A stretch of 57,746 nt of DNA, from assembly GCA_017643585.1 (NCBI GenBank), contig JAEPND010000016.1:1-57746 (forward strand), written 5' to 3'. The position numbers and the translations under genes were made by a program. Below the pieces are notes generated by a model. It had not been told where the DNA came from. It saw only the letters and a program-made list of their open reading frames with translations, and ran no database searches. This document shows, piece by piece, positions 50,223 to 57,746 of this stretch; the stretch's first letter is position 1, and every line of letters begins with the position of its first letter. This stretch comes from Maricaulis sp. (GTDB lineage: Bacteria > Pseudomonadota > Alphaproteobacteria > Caulobacterales > Maricaulaceae).

Positions 50223-52850
50223 CTACTCTGCGGCGCGTGGCGGTTCGCCATCAATGAATTCCATATCCTCGCCGAGGAAGCTGTCATCCTCGAGATCGCC
50301 GGCCAGGGCCGCTTCCGGATCGATCAACTGTGCCTGGGTGATGGGCAGGACAAAGCTGACCGTGGTGCCTTCACCCAGCTTGGAATCGATGGCGAGCGAG
50401 CCGCCATGCAGATCGATCAGCGATTTGGAGAGTGCCAGCCCGAGGCCGGACCCCTGGTAGCTCTTGGCGTGCTGGCTCTCGATCTGTTCGAATGGCCGTC
50501 CCAGACGCGGCAGGTCTTCCTTGGCAATGCCGATACCCGTGTCGGTGACTTGGAAGGCGACGCCGGGACCGGAGAGGAAGCCACGAATAGTGACCCGGCC
50601 GCCTTCCGGCGTGAATTTCACCGCGTTTGAGACCAGATTGATCATCACCTGTTTGAAGGCCCGCGGATCGACCTCGATCTCCGGCAGGTCTGCAACATCG
50701 GCATGGAGTTGCAGCTGTTTCTCCTCGGCGCGACCGCGGACGATGCGCAGGCATTGCTCAACCAGCTCGCCGGCATCGGTTGCCTCGGTCTGCAGGCTCA
50801 TCTTGCCGGCCTCGATCTTGGACATGTCGAGAATGTCGTTGATCAGTTCCAGCAGATGCTGGCCACTGTCCAAAATATCCTTGGTGTATCCCTTGTAACG
50901 CTCGTCCCCGAGCGGGCCGAACATCTCCCGCAACATGATTTCCGAGAAGCCGTTGATGGCGTTGAGCGGCGTGCGTAGCTCGTGGCTCATATTGGCCAGG
51001 AACTCGCTCTTGGAGCGGTTGGCTTCCTCGGCGCGGATCTTCTCGACCTCGTATTTCTTGGCGAGATCGGAGATATGCGTCCGGCTGGTTTCCAGGTCAT
51101 CAACTGAACGGCGCAGCTGGGACTCGTTCTCCGTCAGTGCCGCCTCGTGGCGCTTCAGATCGGTAATGTCCGCGCCAAAACTGACCAGTCCGCCATCGGC
51201 GGTCGGGCGTTCTGAGTAATGCAGCCAGCGGCCGTCGGCCAGTTCGATCTCGTAGGCGTCCACGCCGTCGGTCTCGCCGTGCACGGTCTTGATCGCCCGC
51301 GCCGCGGTTTTCTCGACCATGGCATAGGACAGTCCCGGCTTGAGATGGCCGTCACCCAGATCAAAGAAATCGCGGAACTTGCGGTTCCACAGAACGAGGC
51401 GTCGGCGGGAATCCCAGAGCACGAAACTCTCGGACATGGATTCCAGCGCGGCACGCAGACGGTTCTCTGCTGCCGCAACCCGGGCCTGGGCACCCTTGCG
51501 TTCAGTGACATCGATCGCCACGCCCACAATGCGCGCCTCGCCATCCGGGCCGTCGCTGAGCAGGCGGCCACGGATCTGCAGGTAGACGGGCGCAACAGAG
51601 GCGAGGACTTCCAGGTCCACCTCCGTCCCCTTGGGGGCGGAGCGCATGGCCGCGCGCAGCCGGTCACGATCGGCGCGACTGAACAGGCGTAGGAAATCCT
51701 GGCCGGTGCATTCAATTGCGGATTTCAGGCCGAGGATGCGGGCGAGCGAGTCGGTGACGTAGACGGTGTCTGCATCGGGATTCCAGTCCCAGACGCCGCA
51801 CCGTGCCCCCTCGATGGCATAGCGGAAGCGCTGTTCGCTGTCGGCCAGCTGTGCACGCGTCGACCGCAGACGACCCATTTGCATGAAGACCAGGGCGACA
51901 AGGCCAAGGGCAACAATAATCGGTGCCACGAACATCAGGCCATAGAAGGAAATCGTCCGCATCCAGGCGCTTTGATTAATGCGCGTGGCACTCAGGGCGT
52001 AGACCTGGAAGGGCGTGCCACCGACCGGAGCGATGGCAAAGGTCACATCCTCGCCGCCGAAACTGGCATCGGACGTTGCACCGCCGCCACCGGCAGCAAG
52101 TTCAGTGACGAAGCGGCGGGTCAGGCCGAAACGTTCGGCCAGCGGCGTGCCGGCAGAGACCCCGTTCATGACCGGGCGAAGGGCGAGCATTTCCCCTTCG
52201 CTGTTGGCCAGGGCGACCACGCGGTTATTGCCCCAGTCGGGCAGGGCGTTGATCGCGGGAATGCGTGCTGTCAGTGCGCCGACCGTGCCATCGGACAGGG
52301 CGACGGGCTGGGTCAGTGCGAAATAGGCCTGGCCGGCATCGGAAATGCTGGCGATGACGGCGTCATCGGAATTCAGCGCGATCCGCGTCAGTTCACGCAT
52401 GGTCTGGCCCTGCACGGGCGCACCTGCAGTGAACGTCCGGCCATCTGGCAACAGCAGGCCGATGCCATCCAGCAGTTCAGACTGCATCATCGCCGTCAGC
52501 CGCGTTTCCGCGACGCGCTCGATATCGGTATCAGGAAGGGCCGAAAAATCGCTGGAGGCGACGCTCAGCGCGTAGCGGACCTCGCCAAGTCGGGCAGATA
52601 CCCGCTCGGCCAGATAGCCGGCCGCATTGGCCTGGGAACGCTCAGCTTCGGAGACCAGCGACGCGCGTTCCTGCTGGATCTTGAGCGCAAAAATTCCGCC
52701 ATATCCGATGGTAAAAATAGCGATGGCGAGAATAATCCAGCCAACGCCGGACCCGCGCGCGTTCGCCTTTGCTGATGAGGACTCATCAGCAGCGTTCCGG
52801 GACCGACCCGGCTTACGCGTATGCGACGCATTTTTCGCCATTCGTTTCAA
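50223..52850 (-). CDS. pleC: PleC cell-cycle histidine kinase/phosphatase
   Basis: An 875-residue kinase. One N-terminal membrane segment near residue 40, a periplasmic sensor of about 250 residues, a second near residue 310 (GLMFVAPIIVALGLVALVFMQM), two PAS-like domains and a HisKA/HATPase core. The phosphoacceptor is His623 in MSHELRTPLNAINGFSEIML, followed by the PleC-like FGPLGDERYKGYTKDILDSGQHLLELINDILDMSKIEAGKM. In Caulobacter, PleC dephosphorylates DivK at the swarmer pole. The match in the core and PAS-PAS layout supports PleC over other kinases. The C-terminus ends in a short acidic tail. Confidence 0.85.
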   Translation of the reverse strand: MKRMAKNASHTRKPGRSRNAADESSSAKANARGSGVGWIILAIAIFTIGYGGIFALKIQQERASLVSEAERSQANAAGYLAERVSARLGEVRYALSVASSDFSALPDTDIERVAETRLTAMMQSELLDGIGLLLPDGRTFTAGAPVQGQTMRELTRIALNSDDAVIASISDAGQAYFALTQPVALSDGTVGALTARIPAINALPDWGNNRVVALANSEGEMLALRPVMNGVSAGTPLAERFGLTRRFVTELAAGGGGATSDASFGGEDVTFAIAPVGGTPFQVYALSATRINQSAWMRTISFYGLMFVAPIIVALGLVALVFMQMGRLRSTRAQLADSEQRFRYAIEGARCGVWDWNPDADTVYVTDSLARILGLKSAIECTGQDFLRLFSRADRDRLRAAMRSAPKGTEVDLEVLASVAPVYLQIRGRLLSDGPDGEARIVGVAIDVTERKGAQARVAAAENRLRAALESMSESFVLWDSRRRLVLWNRKFRDFFDLGDGHLKPGLSYAMVEKTAARAIKTVHGETDGVDAYEIELADGRWLHYSERPTADGGLVSFGADITDLKRHEAALTENESQLRRSVDDLETSRTHISDLAKKYEVEKIRAEEANRSKSEFLANMSHELRTPLNAINGFSEIMLREMFGPLGDERYKGYTKDILDSGQHLLELINDILDMSKIEAGKMSLQTEATDAGELVEQCLRIVRGRAEEKQLQLHADVADLPEIEVDPRAFKQVMINLVSNAVKFTPEGGRVTIRGFLSGPGVAFQVTDTGIGIAKEDLPRLGRPFEQIESQHAKSYQGSGLGLALSKSLIDLHGGSLAIDSKLGEGTTVSFVLPITQAQLIDPEAALAGDLEDDSFLGEDMEFIDGEPPRAAE

Positions 52851-52902
52851 ACTAGAGTGCGTCGCGCGCCGATGTCGACCGCTGCGAACGCACTATCCAC
52901 GG

Positions 52903-53472
52903 TTAAGCCGCAGATGTTGCATCTCCCCCCTCGGGGGAGACATCCATCCCGTCATCATCATCCGGTGCCGTGACCTTTTTAAAGCCTTTGCGACGCTCGG
53001 CACCCTTGTAGTTTGAATCCTCTGTCGCCAAGCGACGTCGATCCGGACCGAAATACGTCTTGTTGCGAATGAAGGGACGGGGTTCATTGATCACTGCAGC
53101 GATCTTGGCGAACATTTCCTTCGCAGTGATCGGCTTGCAGCAAAATTCGGTCACACCGGCATCACGCGCTGATTCCACACGGGATTTTTCCGAGTATGCA
53201 CTGAGCATGATGATCGGGATCAGCGGGTTCGGGCTGTCATCCGCCGTCCGTACGAGACGCACAAAGTCCAGACCGTCCAGAATTTCCATCTGGTAGTCGG
53301 TGATGATGATGTCGACGCTGTCCGAGCGTACCATGTCGAACGCGTCTGCCGGGTCTTTGGATTCCAAAATCTGTTTGATGCCAAAGCCGTGCAGGATCGT
53401 CCGAAGAATGGTCAGCATGTAGCCATTGTCATCGACAATCAGCACTTTCACGCGGCTCATATCGACGGCCAT
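52903..53472 (-). CDS. Single-domain response regulator with Arg-rich tail
   Basis: A 189-residue protein: a CheY-like receiver with phosphoacceptor Asp59 in IIITDYQMEILDG, Thr/Ser switch residue in IIMLSAYSE, and Lys in FCCKPITAKEM. It has no DNA-binding output. The C-terminal 60 residues carry FGPDRRRLATEDS and YKGAERRKGFKK, basic patches common in alphaproteobacterial regulators of unknown output. It lies between pleC and an EAL gene on the same strand, so it may relay from a kinase to cyclic-di-GMP turnover. Confidence 0.85.
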   Translation of the reverse strand: MAVDMSRVKVLIVDDNGYMLTILRTILHGFGIKQILESKDPADAFDMVRSDSVDIIITDYQMEILDGLDFVRLVRTADDSPNPLIPIIMLSAYSEKSRVESARDAGVTEFCCKPITAKEMFAKIAAVINEPRPFIRNKTYFGPDRRRLATEDSNYKGAERRKGFKKVTAPDDDDGMDVSPEGGDATSAA

Positions 53473-53491
53473 AACGCTCTGCCTCTTCCTT

Positions 53492-55057
53492 CTACGCCGC
53501 CTTTGTGGCGCGATTCCTTGGGTCCGTGAGCGTTTTTAGCGGAACAGGCTTACCGAAATAGTAACCCTGTCCGTAAGTGATGCCGAAAGATTTCATGAGC
53601 TTGGCGTGGCTCTCGTTTTCAATCATTTCGGCGACGGTCTCTGCCCCAAGCTTGGTACACAGATTGACCATGCTCTCCAGGATGACAGTGTCGCGATCAG
53701 ACTTGGCGACACGCTTGATATAGGACCCGTCAATCTTGATGATGTCGGCCGGGAAATCGCGCAGATAGTGAAAGCCCGCGGCGCCGGCGCCGAAGTCATC
53801 GAGACAGACCTTGTGGCCGCGTTCGCGGATTTTCTGGATCACTGCATTGGCGGCTTTGACATTTTTGATCGTGGCTGTCTCGGTCAGCTCGAAGCTCAGC
53901 CGCGAGCGGTCGATCTTGATATCCGCCAGCATTTTCAGAAAGCGTTTCGACCAGGTCGTGTTGGCGATCGATTTGCCGGACAGGTTCACGGCCAGGGCCG
54001 GGCGGTCGAAATCCTCGCGCAGGAAAGACGCGGCGATTTCGGTCATTGCAAAATCGATCTCGTAGATCAGCCCCGTGCTTTCCGCAAAGCCAACGGCCTC
54101 CTGGATGGGCTTGCCTCCGGGCAGGCGGAGCAGGAGTTCATAATGGTGGATGTCGCCGGACTTGAGATCAACGATGGGCTGCGCGTGGGGTTCGATGACC
54201 CGGCCGGCAATCGTCGTGCGCAGCTCCTTCATGCGCTGTGTCGTCGCTTCCATCATCTCTGCAGCGGCATCTTTCAGGCTGCGGATGTCCAGGGCGGCGT
54301 CGGTGTCTGCGGCCTGGTTCACGGCGTGGATGAAGGCCTGGACGGCGATTTCCGGCTCCAGGTCCTGCGCATCGGGAACCGTGTCGATCTTGACCTCGCT
54401 ATCGCCAAGCTTGTTGTCGGCGAGAATGGCCTCGACTTCTGACTTGAGCTGGGCAAGGTCGGCAGATGTTTCGTGGATCAGGGCGGTGCGGCTGTTGTCG
54501 ACATGTTTGGCGACGCCCGTCTCGCCGACGGCAAGCCCGCAGGCTGCGCTGATGGCGTCGTGCACAAGCGTGGCTGCGGCAGGGCCGATCAGGCGGTCGA
54601 TATCTTCGATGCCTTCAATACGCATGATGGACATGGACAGTGCCGTGCCAGCGCTGCGGGCCGAAGCGATGGCGTCGCTGGCGGACCGCTCGAAGGCCTG
54701 CGGATCAACTTCTTCAGGTGCGGTCAGGGCCTCGAAGGAGACTGTCCAGCGGATCTTGTGGTCATCGCCCAGCGTCCATCCGCTCAGCTTCGCCTCGCGC
54801 CCGTTCAGGGTCACGCGAACCGGGCCGATCCGGCGACCGGGGCGAACGCTCTTGAGCAGGGCAGCGATGATGGGCCGGGACGTGCGGTCGAAGCGGTCAG
54901 CAAGATGGCAGGTCGTGCTTTCAATCGGCGGTTCGCCGAGCGATGCCGTTGCGCCGGATGCGTATTCCGTCGTTCCGCTGAGGTCCGTTTCGATCAGCAC
55001 ATCGGCTGATGCAAACGCAAAGGAAAGAAACCTGTTGCGTTGTTCAATCAAAGACAT
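53492..55057 (-). CDS. EAL-domain cyclic-di-GMP phosphodiesterase
   Basis: A 521-residue protein. The N-terminal part (to about 260) looks like a PAS-like plus degenerate GGDEF region without a GGDEF motif. The C-terminal EAL domain retains catalytic residues: HYELLLRL (E of the EAL motif, here ELL), AVNLSGKS, FELTETA, LDDFGAGAAG, IKIDGSYIK and GQGYYFGKP. The usual AEGVE reads AEMIE. Catalysis therefore looks likely, hydrolysing cyclic-di-GMP to pGpG. It is 19 bp upstream of the response regulator gene on the same strand. Confidence 0.85.
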   Translation of the reverse strand: MSLIEQRNRFLSFAFASADVLIETDLSGTTEYASGATASLGEPPIESTTCHLADRFDRTSRPIIAALLKSVRPGRRIGPVRVTLNGREAKLSGWTLGDDHKIRWTVSFEALTAPEEVDPQAFERSASDAIASARSAGTALSMSIMRIEGIEDIDRLIGPAAATLVHDAISAACGLAVGETGVAKHVDNSRTALIHETSADLAQLKSEVEAILADNKLGDSEVKIDTVPDAQDLEPEIAVQAFIHAVNQAADTDAALDIRSLKDAAAEMMEATTQRMKELRTTIAGRVIEPHAQPIVDLKSGDIHHYELLLRLPGGKPIQEAVGFAESTGLIYEIDFAMTEIAASFLREDFDRPALAVNLSGKSIANTTWSKRFLKMLADIKIDRSRLSFELTETATIKNVKAANAVIQKIRERGHKVCLDDFGAGAAGFHYLRDFPADIIKIDGSYIKRVAKSDRDTVILESMVNLCTKLGAETVAEMIENESHAKLMKSFGITYGQGYYFGKPVPLKTLTDPRNRATKAA

Positions 55058-55134
55058 GGCGTGCCCAATACCATTTTCGAAACACCAGTAGTGTCCGGAA
55101 AGTGTTATTGTGCACTTAAGGTCTCGGAATTTGT

Positions 55135-55686
55135 TTATGCAGCGCGGGCGCTGTCTGTTCGGGAGCTCGGCTCTGGCGTAGCGCTAATATTTCGGATCAC
55201 TTCGCGCGTTTTCTTGACCAGCTCTGCCCACTCTGCCGGAAGGTCTGTTTCCTCTTCCGTCAGTCGCGCCATGTCTTCGGCAATGCTGAGCAGCTGCGGT
55301 GCATGCACGATCAGCCGGGCCTGTGCCTCAAGCTTGCTGGGATCACGGTCATACTCGGCAGCGGGGACCCGCCAGCCGCCCCAGTCCATGCTGTCTGTGA
55401 CAATGACCGGAAACGTGCCCGGGTGCGGATGTCGCGCACATTCCTCATCGCTTTGCCACTTGTTCTTGGCGCGCAGAAGTCGCCAATGCCCGGTTTCCAC
55501 GATTTCGGAGTGCTCGGCCGACAGCTCGTCCGCCGAAAAATCCCGGCCCAGCCCGCAATCATAGAAGACCCGAACCGGTTCCTCGACGTCCTTGACCCAC
55601 TGGGGTTTGACGTCTTCCACGAGGGCCCAGGTGCCCACCGGACGCACAAAAACTCGCTGGTGTTTGTGAAAGATCGCTTTGGCCAT
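55135..55686 (-). CDS. Conserved hypothetical protein
   Basis: A 183-residue cytosolic protein with no recognised domain. The N-terminus (KAIFHKHQRVFVRPVGTWALVEDVKPQWVKDVEEPVRVFYDCGLGRDF) has a beta-rich look, with later VIVTDSMDWGGWRVPAAEYD and a helical C-terminus. The frame is open far upstream, but GGGAGG before ATG 55686 and the normal-looking N-terminus fix the start there. It is divergent from dusA. Confidence 0.6.
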   Translation of the reverse strand: MAKAIFHKHQRVFVRPVGTWALVEDVKPQWVKDVEEPVRVFYDCGLGRDFSADELSAEHSEIVETGHWRLLRAKNKWQSDEECARHPHPGTFPVIVTDSMDWGGWRVPAAEYDRDPSKLEAQARLIVHAPQLLSIAEDMARLTEEETDLPAEWAELVKKTREVIRNISATPEPSSRTDSARAA

Positions 55687-55857
55687 GGCATCCTCCCGTG
55701 ACCAGCAAGATGAACAGACAGGCATTGAAATGTCGTGAACGGAACAGTTCACATTTGATCCAGTCGGGGCACGAGCCCGCTGCAAGGGCCGGCATCCGTG
55801 TCCCTCAACAGTCTTCTCCAATTGGCTCCGGCGAGTGCAGGCGCTATTTAGCGCAGC

Positions 55858-56853
55858 ATGAGTGTTGTCGATAAAATTGATCGCCGCCTGAGCGTTGCCC
55901 CGATGATGGACTGGACCGACCGTCACTGCCGGGCCTTTCATCGCGTGCTGACCCGTCAGACCCTGCTCTATACCGAGATGGCGGTCGATATGGCGGTCAT
56001 CCATGGCAATCGTGATTATCTGATCGGTTTTGATCCCGCCGAGCAACCTGTCGCGCTGCAGTTGGGCGGTTCAGACCCGGCCAATCTCGCCAAGGCTGCG
56101 AAAATCGCGGTCGGCTATGGCTATGCCGAAATCAATCTCAATGTCGGATGTCCCTCGGACCGGGTTCAGGCTGGGCGTTTTGGAGCCTGCCTGATGCAGG
56201 AGCCGGACCTGGTCGCGGACTGTGTGAAGGCGATGCAGGACGCGGTCGACGTCCCGGTGACGGTCAAGAGCCGAATCGGTGTGGATGACCAGGATCCGGA
56301 AACCGCGTTGTTCGACTTTGTCGAGGCTGTTGCAGCGGCCGGGGTCACCAGTTTTACCGTTCATGCGCGCAAGGCCTGGCTGAACGGGTTAAGTCCCAAG
56401 GAAAACCGCACAATTCCGCCGCTGGATTACGATCTGGTGCGTCGTCTCAAGCGAGAGCGTCCGGAGCTGGAAGTCATCCTCAATGGCGGGCTCGAGGGTC
56501 TCGATCACGGCCTGGCCGAAAGCGCGGAGCTGGATGGTTTCATGCTCGGCCGCGCGGCCTATCACACCCCGTGGGTGCTGGCGGAGGCCGACAGCAAGGT
56601 GTTTGGCGGCAGCGATCCTGTGAAGACCCGGATCGAGGCCATCGATGCCTATCTGCCCTATATCGAGCGGCGCATGTCCGAGGGCGTGCAGCTGCACGCG
56701 ATCACCCGGCACATTCTCGGCCTGTTCCACGCCCAGCCGGGCGGTCGCAACTGGCGTCGCATCCTGTCAGAAAAGGGCGGGCGTCACGGGGCGAGTATCG
56801 ACGTCATCGAAGAGGCCAAGGCGGCCGTATCCCCGCGCGACGAGGCGGCCTGA
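55858..56853 (+). CDS. dusA: tRNA-dihydrouridine synthase A
   Basis: A 331-residue flavoenzyme that reduces uridines in the D-loop of tRNA using FMN and NADPH. Family motifs: RLSVAPMMDWTDRHCR, LYTEMAVDMAVIHGNRDYLI, PVALQLGGSDP, NLNVGCPSDRVQAGRFGACLM (with the catalytic Cys), VTVKSRIGVDD and TSFTVHARKAWL. The last stretch HARxxxL is the DusA type. The stop overlaps the ATG of the permease gene. Confidence 0.96.
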   Translation: MSVVDKIDRRLSVAPMMDWTDRHCRAFHRVLTRQTLLYTEMAVDMAVIHGNRDYLIGFDPAEQPVALQLGGSDPANLAKAAKIAVGYGYAEINLNVGCPSDRVQAGRFGACLMQEPDLVADCVKAMQDAVDVPVTVKSRIGVDDQDPETALFDFVEAVAAAGVTSFTVHARKAWLNGLSPKENRTIPPLDYDLVRRLKRERPELEVILNGGLEGLDHGLAESAELDGFMLGRAAYHTPWVLAEADSKVFGGSDPVKTRIEAIDAYLPYIERRMSEGVQLHAITRHILGLFHAQPGGRNWRRILSEKGGRHGASIDVIEEAKAAVSPRDEAA

Positions 56854-57668
56854 TGGAAGATTATTACGTGTTGATCCTGGCGCTGGCGGCGACCGGCGCC
56901 CTGGCGGGACTGATCGCAGGTCTGTTCGGCATTGGCGGCGGCATCGTCATGGTTCCTGCCATGTATTACGTCTTCGGCGCGCTGGGCTATGAGGGCGACC
57001 GGGTGATGCATGTCGCCGTGGGCACCTCGCTGGCTGTGATCATCGCGACCTCGCTGCGCAGTGTCAGCGCCCACGCCAGGAACGGCGCGGTGGATTTTCA
57101 GGTGCTGAAACAATGGGTGCCTTTCATCGTTATCGGCACGCTGATCGGCACGGTCGTGGCGGACTATATTCCCAGTCGCGGCCTGACCGGACTGTTCGGC
57201 GGCATGGCCCTCCTGTTGTCGCTGCAGTTCTTCTTCGGTCGCCCCAGCTGGACACTGGCGGAGGAGATGCCGGGCGGGCTGCCGCGTATCCTGCTAGGCA
57301 ATACGATCGGTGTGCTCTCGGCGCTGATGGGTATCGGGGGCGGGGTGATGGGCGTCACCCTGATGACGCTGTGTGGCAAGACCATTCACCGCGCGGTGGC
57401 GACCGCAGCCGGATTTGGTGTGGCGATCGGTATTCCCGGTGCGCTGGGCTTTATCGTCAATGGATGGGGTTCCAATGAAGTCCCGTTCTCGCTGGGTTAT
57501 ATGAACATGCCCGGTTTTGCCTTGCTCGCGGGATCCGCATTTTTCGTGGCGCCGCTGGGAGCAAAACTCGCGCATTCCCTGCCGGAAAAGAATCTCAAGC
57601 GCTTCTTCGCGATCGGTCTCGCGATTGTCGGGGTGATGCTGGTGCGCGAGGCTATCCTGGGGGCCTAG
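56853..57668 (+). CDS. TauE/SafE family membrane transporter
   Basis: A 271-residue membrane protein with about eight hydrophobic segments. The two repeated halves each hold a Gly-rich motif: LIAGLFGIGGGIVMVPAMYYVF and LSALMGIGGGVMGVTLMTLCGK. This is the TauE/SafE (sulfite/organosulfonate exporter) family, whose substrate cannot be fixed from sequence. The ATG overlaps the dusA stop. Its TAG stop lies in the CTAG at which the right terminal repeat begins. Confidence 0.88.
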   Translation: MEDYYVLILALAATGALAGLIAGLFGIGGGIVMVPAMYYVFGALGYEGDRVMHVAVGTSLAVIIATSLRSVSAHARNGAVDFQVLKQWVPFIVIGTLIGTVVADYIPSRGLTGLFGGMALLLSLQFFFGRPSWTLAEEMPGGLPRILLGNTIGVLSALMGIGGGVMGVTLMTLCGKTIHRAVATAAGFGVAIGIPGALGFIVNGWGSNEVPFSLGYMNMPGFALLAGSAFFVAPLGAKLAHSLPEKNLKRFFAIGLAIVGVMLVREAILGA

Positions 57669-57741
57669 CTGTCGTTTCTCAAGACGTTGTTCAGCTGGCT
57701 GAGCCTTTTGGCTGGCGGCTGTTTGTTGAGAGCATAGTGCG
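57665..57741. repeat. Right copy of 77-bp terminal inverted repeat
   Basis: Reverse complement of the left end: 72 exact bases (57670-57741) plus CTAG at 57665-57668 with one mismatch at 57669. The permease stop codon lies in that CTAG. The copy continues for at least 5 more bases to the window end, where no partner sequence is available on the left. Element type is unknown. Confidence 0.9.
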
Positions 57742-57746
57742 GTCTT

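Noticed and set aside
1-57746. CRISPR arrays, rRNA and tRNA genes
   Set aside because: No regularly spaced repeats and no cloverleaf-compatible sequence seen in the gaps between genes.

Overview
The window looks like chromosomal DNA of a GC-rich alphaproteobacterium, most likely a stalked or prosthecate relative of Caulobacter in the Maricaulales/Hyphomonadaceae. The reasons are a clear PleC cell-cycle kinase, a DivJ-like kinase, the alphaproteobacterial families DUF5330, DUF1491, DUF2336 and DUF938, and a Rhodobacter-type gene transfer agent (GTA). Almost every base is coding, and no gene-free stretch exceeds about 300 bases. I see no tRNA, rRNA, CRISPR array, integrase or intact insertion sequence.

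Layout. 1-9 kb: sufE, a DUF5330 protein, several exported proteins of unknown function, a DivJ-like kinase, a TolB-type propeller protein and a BcsB-like membrane protein. 9-20 kb: prfC and an MscS channel, an exported S9 peptidase, DUF2336 and PAN-domain proteins, a voltage-gated channel with an unusual selectivity filter, an exported two-lobed aspartic protease with a PDZ domain, and a class A penicillin-binding protein. 20-34 kb: a STAS protein followed by a GTA structural cluster running terminase, portal, g3.5, protease, capsid, adaptor, tail proteins, hub, peptidase and the large tail-tip protein. It has no integrase, replication or regulatory genes. It appears to lack g7 and contains one reverse-strand membrane-protein gene between capsid and adaptor. 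34-41 kb: a DnaJ-like chaperone, a PepSY/response regulator/kinase operon of PhoPQ or FeuNPQ type with a GTTCAG-N5-GTTCAG box, a DUF938 methyltransferase, ccmE, and a hydrolase-OsmC fusion. 41-48 kb: a Do-type protease, a second two-component system and glnE, headed by a perfect 10-bp direct repeat with 11-bp period. 48-50 kb: an EF-hand protein, an ECF sigma factor, a probable membrane anti-sigma factor and a CpxP/ZraP-like periplasmic protein. 50-57.7 kb: pleC, a response regulator and an EAL protein on the minus strand, then a small conserved protein, dusA and a TauE/SafE permease.

Themes. Envelope sensing dominates: two OmpR-type two-component systems, a Do protease, an ECF module, an MscS channel and a cation channel. 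DivJ-like and PleC kinases, expected to act oppositely on DivK, lie about 47 kb apart. The two ends of the window are inverted copies of one sequence: 72 bp are identical, and 76 of 77 match when the CTAG at the flanking stop codons is included. This means either that the segment lies between two oppositely oriented repeats or that an assembly broke in a multi-copy element.
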